Position numbers and translations under genes: made by a program. A DNA stretch of 64,000 bases from Trichobilharzia szidati. Its lineage: Eukaryota; Platyhelminthes; Trematoda; Strigeidida; Schistosomatidae. This document shows, one piece after another, positions 11,739 through 23,899 of this stretch. The notes beneath the pieces are model-generated. The model ran no database searches, was not told the DNA's origin, and saw only the letters and a list, made by a program, of their open reading frames with translations. The DNA lies in assembly GCA_944472155.2 (NCBI GenBank), contig OX235274.1, forward strand, positions 32,734,052-32,798,051, read 5' to 3'. The stretch's first letter is position 1; each line of letters opens with the position of its first letter.

Positions 11739-12695
11739 TGTTCAATTATATTAACAACATTCAGCACTTTGTTTTCGTGTCCCAATATATTCTCGGTGTG
11801 AAAGGCACAATCGTGTACATCGATGAGAAGTAGTGTGCAAATATCCTCTTGGTTTCACATCACACTGATGTTCTCTGAAGTTTCAGCTTCCGACTGATGA
11901 ATTGCGTGTAGCCTTCCATCATGACGATGTTAGCGCATGACCTTAGTCAAAATAAATTCATTATGCATTGCTTGATATTCGATGAAGTCACCTAGTGACT
12001 GATGCTGGCACACACAGAAATTTCTGCTCAGCGATTCTCATGAGGATTTGATTGGAGAATGAGTCGCTGTTTCACCGTTGACCTGACTTGTGTTGAGGGA
12101 ATCTGAGTGGCTTTGAATGGAGTGTTGAATCTGCTGGCCATTCATATTTCCTGCAATGTGATTAGCGAACAGTGGTTGTTACACTCTGATTCGCTCTCTT
12201 GAATTGACGACACTGACTGTTGAGATGCTTTCCAGTGACTGGTGTGTACAAAGCAGGCAAGAGTAGGCTGGAATGTGATGTATGGATGTAATGCTGTGAG
12301 TGAGTCGTCTTATGAGGAGAACTATGTCACCATGATGATGTCACCATCGACGCGCCAACTGAACTGAGTAATGATAGTCACTGCATTGTCCTGAGAAGAC
12401 GAAGGCTTTTTATCTTACACTCCTGCATCAGCAGTCTGAGATAAACACGATCACTGTAGCGGAAAGTGTGTAACTGCAAATAGACGAGTCGGGAACTCAC
12501 ATGATCGGGCGCTGTGTGCATTAACTCTAGACGGTGGCTGGGAGTGTGTTCATCTCCAGTGAATTCATTATTAGACTGATCAGGAATTCAAATACTTCAC
12601 ATTATCTTCAAGGAATGCGTTCCCTCGAAGCAATCGAAGTTTGGTTTGACTTCTCCGCAATGAGATATGCTAGCCCTGTATTCATCGTGAAAGCG

Positions 12696-13160
12696 ATTTC
12701 CGAGAATTCGCAACATTCACCCCATCAGTTCGACTCAAATTCTATTACATGGAATATAATCTCTATAATGCAGTTGGTGATTCACGTGCGACCATACAAC
12801 AATGTATTTGGCGAGTATGTGACCTCACTTATACCAATCTGTGGTCAAAATTGAAAAATGTCAAAGACTTAGAAAACAAAACTTGCAAACAGCGCTTACT
12901 CACACATGTCTAGTGAATGGTGACCATCAAATGAAACAGTACTATTACAACTATTGTTCTTCCTTTGAGTACCAAGTCATATATGGAGCTTCGATAGCGC
13001 ATATCAATCTCACTTTGTTCCCTGCTGTTAGTGCGGAGAGAGTGAGGCAACTAGCTGTTGATGGAAGTCTCCGGTTGCACGGTTGAATTGAAGTAGTAGG
13101 ATGAACACACTAGAAAATCAATTCATTCATAATGATAGCTTACGAATTCACAGGCTTGAC
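12696..13160. other. No gene recognised after end of duplicated unit
   Basis: About 465 bp present only in copy 1. A 106-codon open frame (12,534-12,854) crosses the unit boundary and its continuation is absent from copy 2, so it is not counted as a gene. Confidence 0.5.
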
Positions 13161-13164
13161 AGCA

Positions 13165-13300
13165 AGCCAGGTCAGTGTTGGTGCTTCAAACATTCTTTCC
13201 ATCCGCAGAGCTCCATTTGATTCAGGTGAATCTCAGTGGCCTTTGCTGCTTGCAGGTTTAGATAAATTATTCGAAAGCTCGTAAACGGTAGGAGAAGGCA
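13165..13300 (-). mobile_element. Penelope-like element 3' fragment
   Basis: The minus-strand translation includes LQAAKATEIHLNQMELC, which lines up with LLQTAEAIGIHLKKPNLC in the Penelope-like copy at 19,159-19,606. Only the terminal coding end after the GIY-YIG domain is left. Confidence 0.5.
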
Positions 13301-13334
13301 ATCGAATTCTAACCTCTTACAGTTCGTGTGCCAT

Positions 13335-13470
13335 TGAATCGTTTCCCAGTGGCTGAATGGTATACGAGGTTGCTCTGTAACCGAAGGTTCCTGGGAACGA
13401 ATCCCGGTGGGTGCGTAATGCCAATGATTCACAAACTAGAATGAAACAGCTGCGCAGTACTCCTTGATTT
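13335..13470 (+). mobile_element. tRNA-headed SINE, possibly Sm-alpha-like with decayed hammerhead
   Basis: A tRNA-like head carries an A-box-like TGGCTGAATGGT (about 13,351) and a B-box-like GGGAACGAATCCCGG (about 13,393-13,407). About 15 bp further on, 13,421-13,450 reads AATGATTC then ACAAACTA then GAATGAAAC. This has the order of a hammerhead core (CTGATGA, stem II, GAAAC) with substitutions and only a 3-bp stem II. Schistosome Sm-alpha SINE-like repeats are known to combine a pol III promoter with a hammerhead ribozyme. The ribozyme here would be inactive as read. Confidence 0.45.
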
Positions 13471-13762
13471 TCAATGGTTCTCTAAATGATATCAGTCCGT
13501 GATCAACTCGTGTAAACAATAGAATGCGCACGACCAGTTACTTCATCTCGCAGTTTCGCAAAGAGAAACATTCATGTGAAAAATCAGAGCTGCACCTCAC
13601 AGGCATCATGTGTCTGCACACTTTCCCATAGAGAGAATAGAGTGGAGTCGCATACTGGTACTACACTATTTGCATATTGGCTTCACTTTACAATTGTCAA
13701 CTATTATTCCAGAATTATGATATAATGTCGCCTCAAGTGAACTTCAGAGTGTTTTCTCATAG

Positions 13763-13793
13763 ACTGACTGACTGACTAACTGACTGACTGCAT
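13763..13793. repeat. GACT tetranucleotide microsatellite
   Basis: Tandem GACT units with one interruption (GACTGACTGACTGACTAACT). Simple repeat, no other role visible. Confidence 0.8.
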
Positions 13794-14037
13794 AACTGAA
13801 TTCACTGGATTTGAATAGTGAGTCAGTGTACAGACAGAATATTTGACAAATTGACAAATTTGAAAATTGTCAGCTTTGTGTGGCAGACCATAGGCTTAGC
13901 TAGCTTAATATACCGGATTCGAACAGAAATAAAAATTACAAAATCCGTACAGTTACTGGAAGAATTTGTTAAAATTTGTTACTCGGGTTATTACAAGGTC
14001 CGAAATCCACAATTAACTTAACAGACTCCGGAAGTAT

Positions 14038-14341
14038 TGTAAGAAGACTGCTCCAACCAAATTCTCCAATGTCGATATTGCCAGAGGTCGACCAAGGTAA
14101 CGTAGGAAGAAATTACGGTGTCCCTGCGAAATTTTGAAATAGAAGATAGGTAATTAGAATTGGCCGATGGCAGTTGAGATGGTGGAGAAGACGGAGAGTT
14201 GTAGGCAGAACTATATTTTCATTCAAAAACCGAGGTTAAGTTCAAAGTACAGAGATTTTGGTTAAAACAAAGTAATGTACAATATGTTCATTTCTCACAT
14301 AATAGTAAAAGTTGGATAAGTTTATTTTTGAGGACTCCACA
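14038..14341 (-). mobile_element. Candidate 3' LTR of Ty3/gypsy fragment
   Basis: On the minus strand a purine-rich tract (AAGAGGGGGAGC) at about 14,343-14,356 ends the pol-like sequence, and a sequence starting TGTGGAGTCC follows. It can be read to a CA end about 304 bp on. Start and end follow the TG...CA rule. No second LTR or target duplication confirms the boundaries. Confidence 0.45.
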
Positions 14342-14356
14342 CGGCTCCCCCTCTTA

Positions 14357-15425
14357 GAGGTCTGGAGGACCATCCGTACTGTCAGGGTGAATGATTACAT
14401 GAATATATGCAGCATAAATAATTGATAATGTTAACATTAATGATAACAAAAAATAACCGTAACAATAATGATACAAAGTAACATCAAAATGCATGGAATG
14501 CATCTGTGTCAAAGAAAGATTAGCACATGCAAGCATAATTCAGGAATAAAAGGAAATCAAAACTTGTTATAATTTTAAATAAAAATTTATGCACATAATA
14601 AACAATGAGGTGGTCGTTAGCCTCTGAGAAATTCATATATAAGGAGATATATATATATATCCCTGGTGAATGCATATGCTTGCAGTACAGTTAATAAACT
14701 ACAAACAATTAGTGATAATAATATTAATAAATGTCTATGTTTATAGTGAAATGAATGTCAACAACAATAATACTGAGGAGAATGTCTAAATAAAGGTTAA
14801 CGTACTTGTTATGTCAGTCAATGAAATGAACATAGCGGGCAGGCTTACAGATCTGCCAACCACTGCTTGTCTGAACAGGGGGAAGTGTGAAGAGCGGAAG
14901 TGTAGGAGTTGCATTGATTTTCTCATTATTTATCGGTGCAGGCGTTGCTGTTCTTTCATATTCACTGTCAGTGTACGCTGGTTTCAGACGGTCAACAGAA
15001 ACAGTTTCCTGCTTACCATTTTGTTCAGTGTGAAGTATTTGTCAGTGCGCTTGAGTACTGGAAAAGGACCTTCATATGGATGTTGTAAGCCTTTCTTAAT
15101 GGCATCGATGCGAACAAATACAAATTTGAAAGTAAGTAGATTCTTGTTAACTTGAGCTTTGTGAAATGCTTGGCGAGGGGCTACTGGTCGAAGTTGAAGC
15201 ATTTGCTGAGTAAGACGATTGGAAAAATCAGAGATATTTACATCAGTTGAATCATTGGAAGGAACTAACTGACCAAGCAATGTGAAGGTAGTACCATATA
15301 CGAGTTGAGCAGGTGTACATCACAAGTCTTCTTTGACAGTTGACCGGATAGTGAGGAGAACTAATGGTAGGTGTTCACTCCACTTAGATGAGTCAGCTTG
15401 TGCCATCATTTTCATTACTTTAATA
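14357..15425 (-). pseudogene. Ty3/gypsy integrase C-terminal fragment
   Basis: Minus-strand pieces read like the C-terminal half of a CsRn1-type integrase: SSKWSEHLPLVLLTIRSTVK (about 15,400-15,340), a CTPAQLVYGTT stretch (about 15,320-15,290), then FVFVRIDAIKKGLQHPYEGP and FPVLKRTDKYFTL (15,140-15,030). Upstream integrase and RT are missing. An in-frame stop lies between the first two pieces. The candidate LTR and purine tract follow at the expected 3' side. This is a different family from the 23.3-kb element, judging by LTR starts. Confidence 0.7.
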
Positions 15426-16305
15426 GAACTGGAGGTGTCTATGTGGATGATATATGTCTATGTAATGCATCAGCAAGTTGTAGTAATTGATACAATGATT
15501 AATAGTAGAAAATAGTTCATTTTAGCGTTAATATTCCGAATAAAATTATGGGTTTTCAGAATGCAGGTGCTCAGTCGTTTTATCATATCTATTTTGATAA
15601 GTATCACTTATCTCAGCTTTTATAGCAGACTAAGAATGTCTTCACCAGTAGCTTTGGAAACTAAAATCAACTGAGTGACTTTCGTAGGTTTGATTTCACC
15701 TATTTAAGTTTCGTACCAGCTTCTATTGTATAGAAGAGAAACCCTGAACTGTGTATATGGAAGCCATTTCTTCAATCTCTTTCCTTTCTTTTAACCTTGC
15801 TCTAAACTTGTAAAGTAATTTGGTATGTAATCCACCATAACTCGTTCCTTACTTCTTTTTCTTCTTCGCCTTCATTCCTTTCAAACTCCCAACTCTGCCG
15901 ATATGGTGGGCATTCAGCATCAGCAGAGAATTCATTCGGAGTCATAGATGAAGTTCAACTAATCCATTTGAAAGGATTTCGCCTACTTCTTCTTCATGCA
16001 GCCAAAACCTTAGAAATCCATAAAGGAAACCTGAACTTTGTATTCAAAACACTTTTCATCCAGCCACCTTTAAATACCATGACCTATCGTGTCAGTTTTT
16101 GTTTTCCTGAATAGCTGCAATACAAACTTCATGTGGTCCTTTTGATGTTTCAGTCCTCTTTATTATTTTTCAATTTCGTAAGAACTTTTTTATGCGTTGT
16201 TCTCTGATTTCCTATCGGTTACTTCAGAATGAGTGTTCATCACTTAACCACTTAGTTGTCAACCCTCCCGATTGCTCAAGATTTTCCGCAATTTTTCAAA
16301 CATTA
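15426..16305. other. No gene recognised
   Basis: AT-rich DNA of about 880 bp with no supported gene and no match to the other repeats described here. Confidence 0.4.
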
Positions 16306-16805
16306 TTATTATTATTATTGTTTCCTTTAATTCCTAGAGGAACATATGGTTTCAGCCGTGCGTCTCCATTGCGTTCGGTTCCCTGCTAGAGTCTTCACCT
16401 GGCTCCAAGTCTTCCCACACGCCTTCATCTTCTCTTCACATCACCTCCTCCAAGTCACCCTTGCACTGACGACCAACTCGCCGCTTCCCTTTCGACTGGG
16501 TTCCACTCAAGCAATGGCTTGTCTAGTGATGTCACTTGATGGTTTCCTCAGACTATGGCCAGCCAATCCATCTCCATTTCTTCCTGCATATTTGTTTCAC
16601 AATCGGTTCCTGTTTGGTTCGCTCCCAGAGATCTCTGTTGGTGATCTTTTCTGCCCATCTGATCTTGAGCGGTATTGAGCGAAGATAGCTGTTGATGAAG
16701 GTCTGTAGTTTGTTTGAGATGCGCCAAGTCTCTGATCCGTATAGTAAGTAGCACTGACTGACTCCACATTGGAGTTGAAAATCCGGATCTACAGAAACTT
16801 CAGCA
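16306..16805 (-). mobile_element. RTE-like retrotransposon 3' end
   Basis: The reverse complement matches the 3' parts of the RTE copies at 27,479-28,585 and 40,272-41,945, including the AGACTCTAGCAG, GAACCGAACGCAATGGAGAC and GGAATTAAAGGAAACAATAA stretches. It ends in an (AAT)n run (ATTATTATT here, about 16,303-16,319). A short trinucleotide tail is usual for RTE-type elements. Only about 500 bp remain. Confidence 0.75.
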
Positions 16806-17699
16806 CGATGAAACATTGTTATTACTGGTTCATATTAGTTTACTTTGTTACTAACTTAAAATAACCCTGATCTTTCTTACTGGTTAGTATGGTAAACATA
16901 ACCCCCTCGAAATAACTTTACAACTCTGAAGTGAAGTTACGAAGAGAGGTCTGTCTGCTTATCTATGTGTTTTTAATTACATTTGTAGCGCCTTTATATT
17001 AACTGTCACTGTACGCTTATAAAAGTAATTCATGTGCCCATATTGTACATTTATAGAAACTAATTTTACATATGCTTGTCAAATATTTGCCATTATATTA
17101 TTGAACATTGGTTTTCCTTAGTTACATATATATTTATTTGCGTGGCTACACACTTTTACGTTCGTCTAACTGTCTTCAAAATTTCATGTCATTAACAATA
17201 CATCTTTTCAAGTTTTAACTTGTGCTTCTCAATACAACGTTATTTGATATTCAGTCGAGCACCGTGTTTACACGCCCTAGAACGTGAAGATGTGTATGTA
17301 CTATAAACATAGTATAACTAAACGGAATCATATTTACTACCTCGCACGTGGCATAGGCATTTTTCATCATACGATGAGAGATTTTGTAGGATTACACTTA
17401 ACTAGGTTTCCTTATTTATTCATTAATTTTTGTGATTTGTGAGTTCATATGTTTTGTGACTAACTGGTGTGTTAATTACCGACCTTTACCGTTATTTACT
17501 TGACATGACCTATGTCTTTTAACCTTCCAGATGCAATGCAGATTCTCAGGTCTTGAAAGTCATCAAAACGACAAATACTTAATTATTCTCTTCACAGTAC
17601 ATTGAAATTAATAATTTAGTAATTCCCATTGTAACATTAATAACATGGTATTCAGAGGAGAGAGTATTTTCAACGAATTTATTATCAAGTTGTACACTC

Positions 17700-17736
<37 letters not shown>

Positions 17737-18714
17737 ATAATTGTTGGAAAGGGTTATATAATGATAGGGCTAGTAAGAAAATATAAATTTAAATTTCCTT
17801 ATGGGATATAATTTCTTAATATAAAAAACTATGTGTGTAGCATTGTACAGCCTGATAATAAATACAGTGAAATTAAGTCAGTTTAGAACGCTTCCAAGGA
17901 ACGTAATTTGTCACTCAAAACTTACTGAGATGGTAACGATGATCTATGCCTACAGACAGTATGCGGAAGAATGTTCCTGTGAGAGTATTGGAATAATTAT
18001 ATGATATTCACCAAGAGTTCAGTTCACAATGTAGCGAACAGATATTTAGATTGAACTGTTATATGTTCTGTGCTTAGGAAGTGTTTGTCAGATAGTATTA
18101 TGTTCAGTCTACACAACATCATTCCTAAACTGATGGTCAATAACTTTTCGTTCACGAAATGCTTTTCAATGTTGTTTGTGTGCGTGTGTGTTGTGAAATG
18201 TGCAGCTGAAAGACTTAGACCAACAGATGTTCAGGAGTGGAATAAGGTTTACTCCATGAGTTTCAAATCGGGTCGAATATTCTGTCATGCATGAAGTTAC
18301 CGGATAACACTTTGGCATTTGAGATGCAGAGTGCCTGAATCGAGTAACAGGAGGAACACCACTACTGGAGAGCAGGTACACCGCCTAGAGGACAAGTCTC
18401 ATATTGAGATAAAACATGAATCCTATATCCAACTACAAACCACCACCACAAGTCATGCAATACACATGTGCACTTTATCAGCATTTCAATAATCCTGACT
18501 TAAAAATTTTCATCTTTAATGTGTGATATTCTATAAGCCATACTTTACGAATTCAAACGGTAGTGAAAGTCACAGACTAATTCTTGTACGATTATTTATC
18601 AAGGATATCAGAGTTGAATAAACTGAACAGTATTCTAGTTTTCTAGGAATCGATTCAAGATGATCCATCAGTTCAATTGAAAATTTACGTTGAAATTCAC
18701 CACTCTGCAAATAA
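16806..18714. other. AT-rich DNA, no gene recognised
   Basis: About 1.9 kb without a supported gene. It holds a pure TA dinucleotide run at about 17,699-17,731. A 74-codon open frame at 18,070-18,294 has a hydrophobic, Cys-rich middle but no splice or family support. This DNA has no counterpart between the unit and block B in copy 2. Confidence 0.4.
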
Positions 18715-19158
18715 TAATAATAGTGAATTTTCTTTGATGGCAACAAGCAGTTGAATCTATGGCACACATTTCATCTCATTCTTCACTCGTCTGACGGATT
18801 TATGTGAATCCTTGGTGAGTGACCGTATTCGCACTGAGAGTCGAGCCCTTCACCCATTGTTTCAAAGGCCAAAGTACTATACATCAGGCAACCAGAGTCA
18901 AGATACCCATTTCTATTGTAATGAATATCAATTTTTTTTAAAATAATTTGCATTCCTCTTTGATTGATTGTGTTGAACTGTAATGCATAGTCTCTCTGTC
19001 GACATGTTGGTTCCTGTTACAAATATTTAAGTCATGTCTGTCAGCATAAACCGAAGTGGCATCCTATTGGTCCTCAAAACACCGTCGATATGTCAACATA
19101 GAGACCGTTCATTTTGGTCCACTGTGAAAATCAATCAACGGTAAATCCTAATTAATAC

Positions 19159-19606
19159 ACATTTAAAAGGTAGAAATGGTTAGAATAAATTAATTTTAGA
19201 AGGATAACACGTAATTAAAGATGAAGTGGTCAGAAAAATAATTTAGACAATTATAATTTTTATAATTTTAAAGGTTTAGGGGGAGGGGGCGAAGTATTCC
19301 GGTTAACACACTCATGTAACGATGGCCAAGGCAAGGAGAGTGGGTGCACACATTTCTTCTGAACACACAAGTTCGGCTTCTTCAGGTGGATTCCGATTGC
19401 TTCAGCTGTCTGTAGAAGACGAACTCGTAGAGCAAAATGAAGATAAGTAGGAATGCGATAGATAATTTTAAATGCAGTATTAACATCAACCTTATGCTCA
19501 CTATCCACAAGGTGTGCTAAAATAGAGCTACGAATAGATCTTGTTTGTCCCTTGCTTAACCATGTTGGATGATGTTCGGAAATACGATGATGAACCTGCC
19601 TAATTA
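19159..19606 (-). mobile_element. Penelope-like element 3' copy (GIY-YIG end)
   Basis: Minus-strand coding sequence reads RISEHHPTWLSKG, then SIRSSILAHLVDSEHKV, then LRVRLLQTAEAIGIHLKKPN. This is the tail of the GIY-YIG endonuclease and the C-terminal extension of Penelope-like elements. It is flanked by CCTAATTAA on both sides and is missing from the equivalent place in block B copy 2 (about 42,590), so it is a clean post-duplication insertion with about a 9-bp target duplication. Confidence 0.8.
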
Positions 19607-19739
19607 ACTTGAAAAATAATTAAAAAAGACTTGTTTTAAATAAAATGTTCTTAGACAGACTGGAGTTTTCAGCATTTTCATATTTCGACAATTTTATGTC
19701 GCATGCCAATCATACTGAATAAGATAACTGCAAGATTGT

Positions 19740-20065
19740 AGCTGTAAATAATTCCTCAGAATCAGTAAACTATAATATTCTTCACTGATAATTGGACGCT
19801 GATATTCACTGTCAAGCTGAAGGCTTTCGGTTTAACATCCACGCCATTTACCACGCCGTCGTGTTACGTTCTTTCTTTCGTGCATGATCCCTAGCTAGTT
19901 AAGCAATCATCTTGCACTCCTATTTGGTCCTGAAATATAATTCGTCATTTGGACGATCAATTCTGGTCTTTTGCTTTGGCTTTGGTCTACGTGGAACGAA
20001 GACTATAGAAATTGTGGGAATTAGATCTTGCGTTAGTATACTTTGAACTGTCCGGAACGTCAACA
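19740..20065 (-). mobile_element. LTR-like dispersed repeat
   Basis: The reverse complement of this stretch matches 22,309-22,672 in the plus sense (shared GACGTTC, TATACTAACGCAAGATCT, GCAAAAGACCAG, TATATTTC, GAATTATTTAC and GCTACAA). A further copy is at 42,715-43,050, this one's duplicate. Size and TG...CA-like edges fit a solo LTR. No internal coding part was seen. Confidence 0.5.
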
Positions 20066-20419
20066 CCCTAAGCCTTTAAACGGTAGTAAATCAGTCCATA
20101 CAAACATTGTGCCCACCTGAAACTAAACACAACAGTGTCATATTGGGAAGAATTCGATTCAAAACCACTTGAATAAGACTACTGATTAAATTCAGATAGG
20201 ATATCTGCTACATTATGCGTTTTCTACCAATAATTTTAGAAACTATTTTGACAGAAGAGTCGGTTGCTAAATTGGTGAGCCTGATTCATTCACCACACAA
20301 CTATTTCATTATAGCCAACAGTAATCAGCTTTTTGACTGTACTCTTTTGGTCTTTTTATTGGTTTATTTAGTTTTGGTTTAATTTTATAACACGTTAGCC
20401 AGTGCAGCATTATTTGTTT

Positions 20420-20580
20420 TTTATTTTATGGTATCATAGCCTGATTCCACACAATATTTTGGTACAAGTATGGAATTTTGAGCGGGCCGAATGTAGCAGG
20501 CCGACTATTTGATATCAGGCATAAGTCGCCTGAGGATCGAACTCCGGACCACGTGTATGGTCGGTTAGCGTCCTACGAAA
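20420..20580 (-). mobile_element. tRNA-derived SINE (family 1), head truncated
   Basis: The reverse complement matches the SINEs at 55,024 and 61,582: a GGTCCGGAGTTCGATCC B-box region, a GATATC...GGTCGGCC-like body, and the tail CAAAATTCCATACTTGTACC then TGTGGAATCAGGCTATGAT. The first 25 or so bases of the tRNA head are missing compared with the copy at 43,410-43,580. Confidence 0.75.
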
Positions 20581-22308
20581 TATGCTTTCAGTAACCAAAT
20601 CATATTGTCAACGAGAAACAGAAACTCATGTTTCGCCCCCAACCAAGCTTCCGTACACACTGCCTAAGTGTGCGGTGATAAAACGCTGCTCAATATCTAA
20701 CAATTAGCGCATACGGCGGTGGCTTAAAGTGGAGAACACGGGGAATATATCCCCGCCACTTGAAATAGCTAGTGGGGAGAAGCTGTACTAAAGCTAGACT
20801 GGATGTGAACCCTCCCAGAATATATACGACTGGTACTGAATGCCAGGATACTGGTTCTGCTCTCGAACAATCAGTGCGCATCGCAAACCAAATATCGAAG
20901 ACGACTACAAGCCTGTTCAGCTTCTTTTCAAGATGCTACCACATGGGCCTTACAGAAATTGCTAAGACATCTTACAGGTTAGCTTGTCCTACGGGCTCTG
21001 ATCTTCCAGATCTTTGAATTTACTTCTCATTGAAATGCCACTTATCTCCCTCCAGATAATCTTTTTATTTATGCACTATTATACTCTATATTACCTTAAC
21101 TACCTAGGCCTTTATTAAAGCTAAAACCCACTATTCATATTTGTTGCTTGCCCAAAGTCTGGTTGCTTTGATCAAAACACGACGAGACAGATGTTTGAAT
21201 AAAGCTATATTTTCACTGGAAACGTCATAGTTTCCATTTCTAAGACCAATATGGTTAGAATTACGCGTTACAGATGTATACTTCCATAACAAGGAGTCTC
21301 CTGCTTCTTCTTGTATATATCTTATAAATGTACGTCCAGTGATGTATTACCCATAATTGTGTTTTGTGCCATTTAGCAGTTTCCCAGGAGGTTCTTATCT
21401 CCCTGAAATAGCCTTTAATCATGTGGTGACATAACACTTACCTAAATATACGCTGTTCAATGACTGACCATAACTATTATCAGGAAACGGGATGAAGTTT
21501 GGATAGAAACTCAACTGAAATGGTAACCTTAGTGAAGAGTTTACAATTCAGCACTTTTGATAACCTGCTCTGATTGCCTGCACAATAATCGAACAGTTTA
21601 AACTTTCGAAAAAGTATTAATTTTTGATACTTTAGGATTGTAATTTACAACATTGCTGATCGTGCCTGTAAAAGTGGTATGATTTTCTCGTAAACTTACC
21701 TGTTCATACGAAATATAAATTATTGTGGTTACCATTATTATACTCACAAAAGGCCAGGTGAACCATGAAAGTCTATGCAACGATTCAGTCTTCTTAGAAC
21801 TTGTAGCCAGTGTTAGATATCTAACTGAAAAACCGGCACAAATACAATTAACAGAAGACAACTGGGATAGATCATCCAACAGAAAATATTCTGAGTCGAG
21901 AAGTAGACCCGGAAAAGCCATATTGGTGGCACAATTCTTTCTGAATTAATGATGGTTTATTACACATACAAAGAAACACACATCACCACGTTGCTGCACT
22001 AAGCCACCTCGCAGGCAACAGGAAAACGGTGGGCCCCTTCCCAGGTAGTAATGGCTGAGAAAGGGATCCTGAGATGAAAGTTTGGACACAGGATTTTTAG
22101 TTGGCACAAGAGGTGCACTCGGTATGCCTCCATAAGCAAACATCGGGTCGGGGTGACAAATCTCTTGTTACATTACACGCTCTGAGTCAAACTTGCGTCG
22201 CGACATTCTGGCAGAAAACTTCAACTCAGAGTCCTTGGTGTAAGCGAGGGCTTCTACGGATTTCCCCTGTCGCTCACCTGTACCTAGTAATTCTTGACAT
22301 TGAATTTT

Positions 22309-22672
22309 TAGGGGTTTGTAGGTATCGACGTTCGCGAGTTGTACGGATTATACTAACGCAAGATCTTATACCAAGAAATTCTATAGTGTTCGCACTTCGA
22401 GTACCAAAGATAAAGCAAAAGACCAGATTTAGCCGTCCAAAGTACGTATTATATTTCGGGACCAAATCGTGGGTTGAAGCGAATGCTTAGCTAGCTAGTA
22501 ATCGTGCACGCACGTGACACGACGGAGTACCAAATGGCGGGGATGCTTGACCGGAAGCCTTCAGCTGAACAAGTCGACTTAAATAGTGATGGTCAGCATC
22601 CAATGTTGAGTGATGATTGCTGTGGTCAATAATTTTGGGGAATTATTTACCGCTACAACTTCCTGGAAGAGT
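22309..22672 (+). mobile_element. LTR-like repeat inserted only in block B copy 1
   Basis: About 360 bp between GACATTGAATTTTT and GTGTGGCTGACTA that is absent from copy 2 (about 45,336). It starts near TGTAGGTATCGACG and ends near CCGCTACA, giving TGTAG/CTACA ends. It is homologous to 19,740-20,065 in the opposite orientation. The target duplication is not clear. Confidence 0.6.
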
Positions 22673-23149
22673 GTGGCTGACTAGTGGACGGTTGAAAAGA
22701 ACGACTGACAGTGGAAGAGATGTCCGCATATATGGATGTCAAGGCCAGTGATCACTATACATTAAACCTCATCCAACACCCACCAGTGCCAACCGGAAGG
22801 CTCCAGAAAACACTGGCTACATTTCCAAATCCAAAGGCGACCAACCACTTAATTCCCATGTTTGATCCAAAAGTCACTTATAACACAAGGACACATTCCT
22901 CCCAGTTTTCGCCTAAACAGTGAGGTTTGCCCCCTGACAAACCGAAGAGAGGGAAATCGGAATTCAACTGCATGCTTCAGTTTAAGATTGCCCGACTCTA
23001 GTGGTCAGCGAGCTTAGCAGTCTCACATGGTTCCAAAGAAAAAGCAAATTGAAGGGCATCCTTGCGTTGATTAAAGCGCTTGAATAAGAGGAACATCCAT
23101 GACAGATTCATGGTGGGCTACATTCAGGACTTCACTAATTGTCTTTGAA

Positions 23150-23297
23150 AGGCCACAACGTTTACTAAAATATACCAAGTTCACTACGACAATAATATTT
23201 CATTGGCTGAGGCAGACCAAAAATCTCTGTAACCACATCGTTTGGATTATATGAGTTTGTGTGGATGCCACTCGATCTTCGGAATACTGCACAGGCC
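23150..23297 (+). pseudogene. Old Ty3/gypsy reverse transcriptase fragment (copy 1)
   Basis: Frameshifted translation gives SVTTSFGLYEFVWMPLDLRN then TAQA. It resembles the Ty3 RT block (FG.F.F..MPFGLRNAAQ) just upstream of the active site. It is interrupted at 23,297 by the LTR of a younger Ty3 element. The right half of the same RT is seen only in copy 2 (46,363 onward). Confidence 0.7.
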
Positions 23298-23706
23298 TGT
23301 AGTGCACAAAGAACCTTTGAACTTTTGCTTCAACTCACTCACCCATCGTTTTGGCGTTACTCCACTCCACTTCATTTCGCTTCACTGCACTTCGCTTCCT
23401 GTACGTTTAGGTGCTTGCACGTTCGCTCCCTCACTGTGGTCTTCTGCAAGCACACTCTTCGAGCTCACTACTCCTATGGGTACATATAAGTTGTAAAGCT
23501 TTTTGTATTATTAAATTCTAATCATATTCGTTATAAATATACTTGTGGTTATAGGCGCGTTGCGAATCCTTTTTATTTCTGCTTTTCACTCGTTCCTCAG
23601 TACCTGCAGGATAGGCAGAGTACTGATTAAGACCTAGGTAAAAGAAGTTAGTCTTTTTGTAAGTGTGACAAGCAAACTCACCTGAGGATAAAGTCACTCA
23701 CTCACA
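23298..23706 (+). mobile_element. 5' LTR of CsRn1-type Ty3/gypsy element
   Basis: 409 bp, starting TGTAGTG and ending CTCACA. It is homologous to the 404-bp solo LTR at 45,955-46,358, which fixes both ends. It is preceded by GGCC, the 4-bp target sequence that is duplicated around the solo LTR. It contains a CACTTCG/CACTTC-rich stretch and a TATATAAG about 215 bp before its end. Confidence 0.85.
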
Positions 23707-23708
23707 AT

Positions 23709-23722
23709 TCGTGACCCCTACA
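23709..23722 (+). other. Primer-binding site, tRNA-Trp-like
   Basis: TCGTGACCCCTACA begins two bases after the LTR. The reverse complement of a eukaryotic tRNA-Trp 3' end is TGGTGACCCCGAC, matching except the first two bases and one internal base. CsRn1-clade Ty3 elements are known to use tRNA-Trp. Confidence 0.6.
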
Positions 23723-23899
23723 CTGACTTCTCTATATCATTTGGGTCCTAAGTTTTTCTTCACTTATTTTATATCGCTTAGTGTATCGTTTTATATATTC
23801 ATATACATATTTTCTGTCATCTCACCCATTGCTTTTGTATTGATGTTATTTTGTTTTATATCGTTTGTATACCATATCTTACCCATAACTTACCCTGAC

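Larger units (their letters stand above)
4250..12695 (+). repeat. MEG-bearing duplicated unit, copy 1
   Basis: This segment is repeated as a direct copy at about 32,394-40,271, at roughly 95 percent identity by eye through promoters, exons, introns and downstream DNA. The left boundary is ill-defined near 4250, where the copy-2 spacer appears in opposite orientation. The right boundary is sharp: both copies read to about 12,695 / 40,271, after which copy 1 continues in unrelated DNA and copy 2 enters an RTE. Copy 1 also has about 940 bp of CR1-like DNA (5328-6264) replacing about 430 bp present in copy 2. Confidence 0.9.
18715..23297. repeat. Duplicated block B, copy 1
   Basis: Nearly collinear with 42,145-45,954. 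Matches begin at TTTTCTTTG(A/G)TGG next to an (AAT)n run and continue through the shared inner LTR-like repeat and SINE to the shared Ty3 insertion site. Copy 1 has two extra insertions: a Penelope fragment (19,159-19,606) and an LTR-like repeat (22,309-22,672). Apart from repeats and an old Ty3 RT remnant at the right end, I recognise no gene. Confidence 0.85.

Noticed and set aside
17699..17731. TA-rich run as an origin or promoter
   Set aside because: A plain dinucleotide microsatellite with no gene beside it.
18070..18294. 74-codon open frame with hydrophobic middle
   Set aside because: No splice sites, promoter or duplicate to support it; the surrounding DNA is AT-rich and unassigned.
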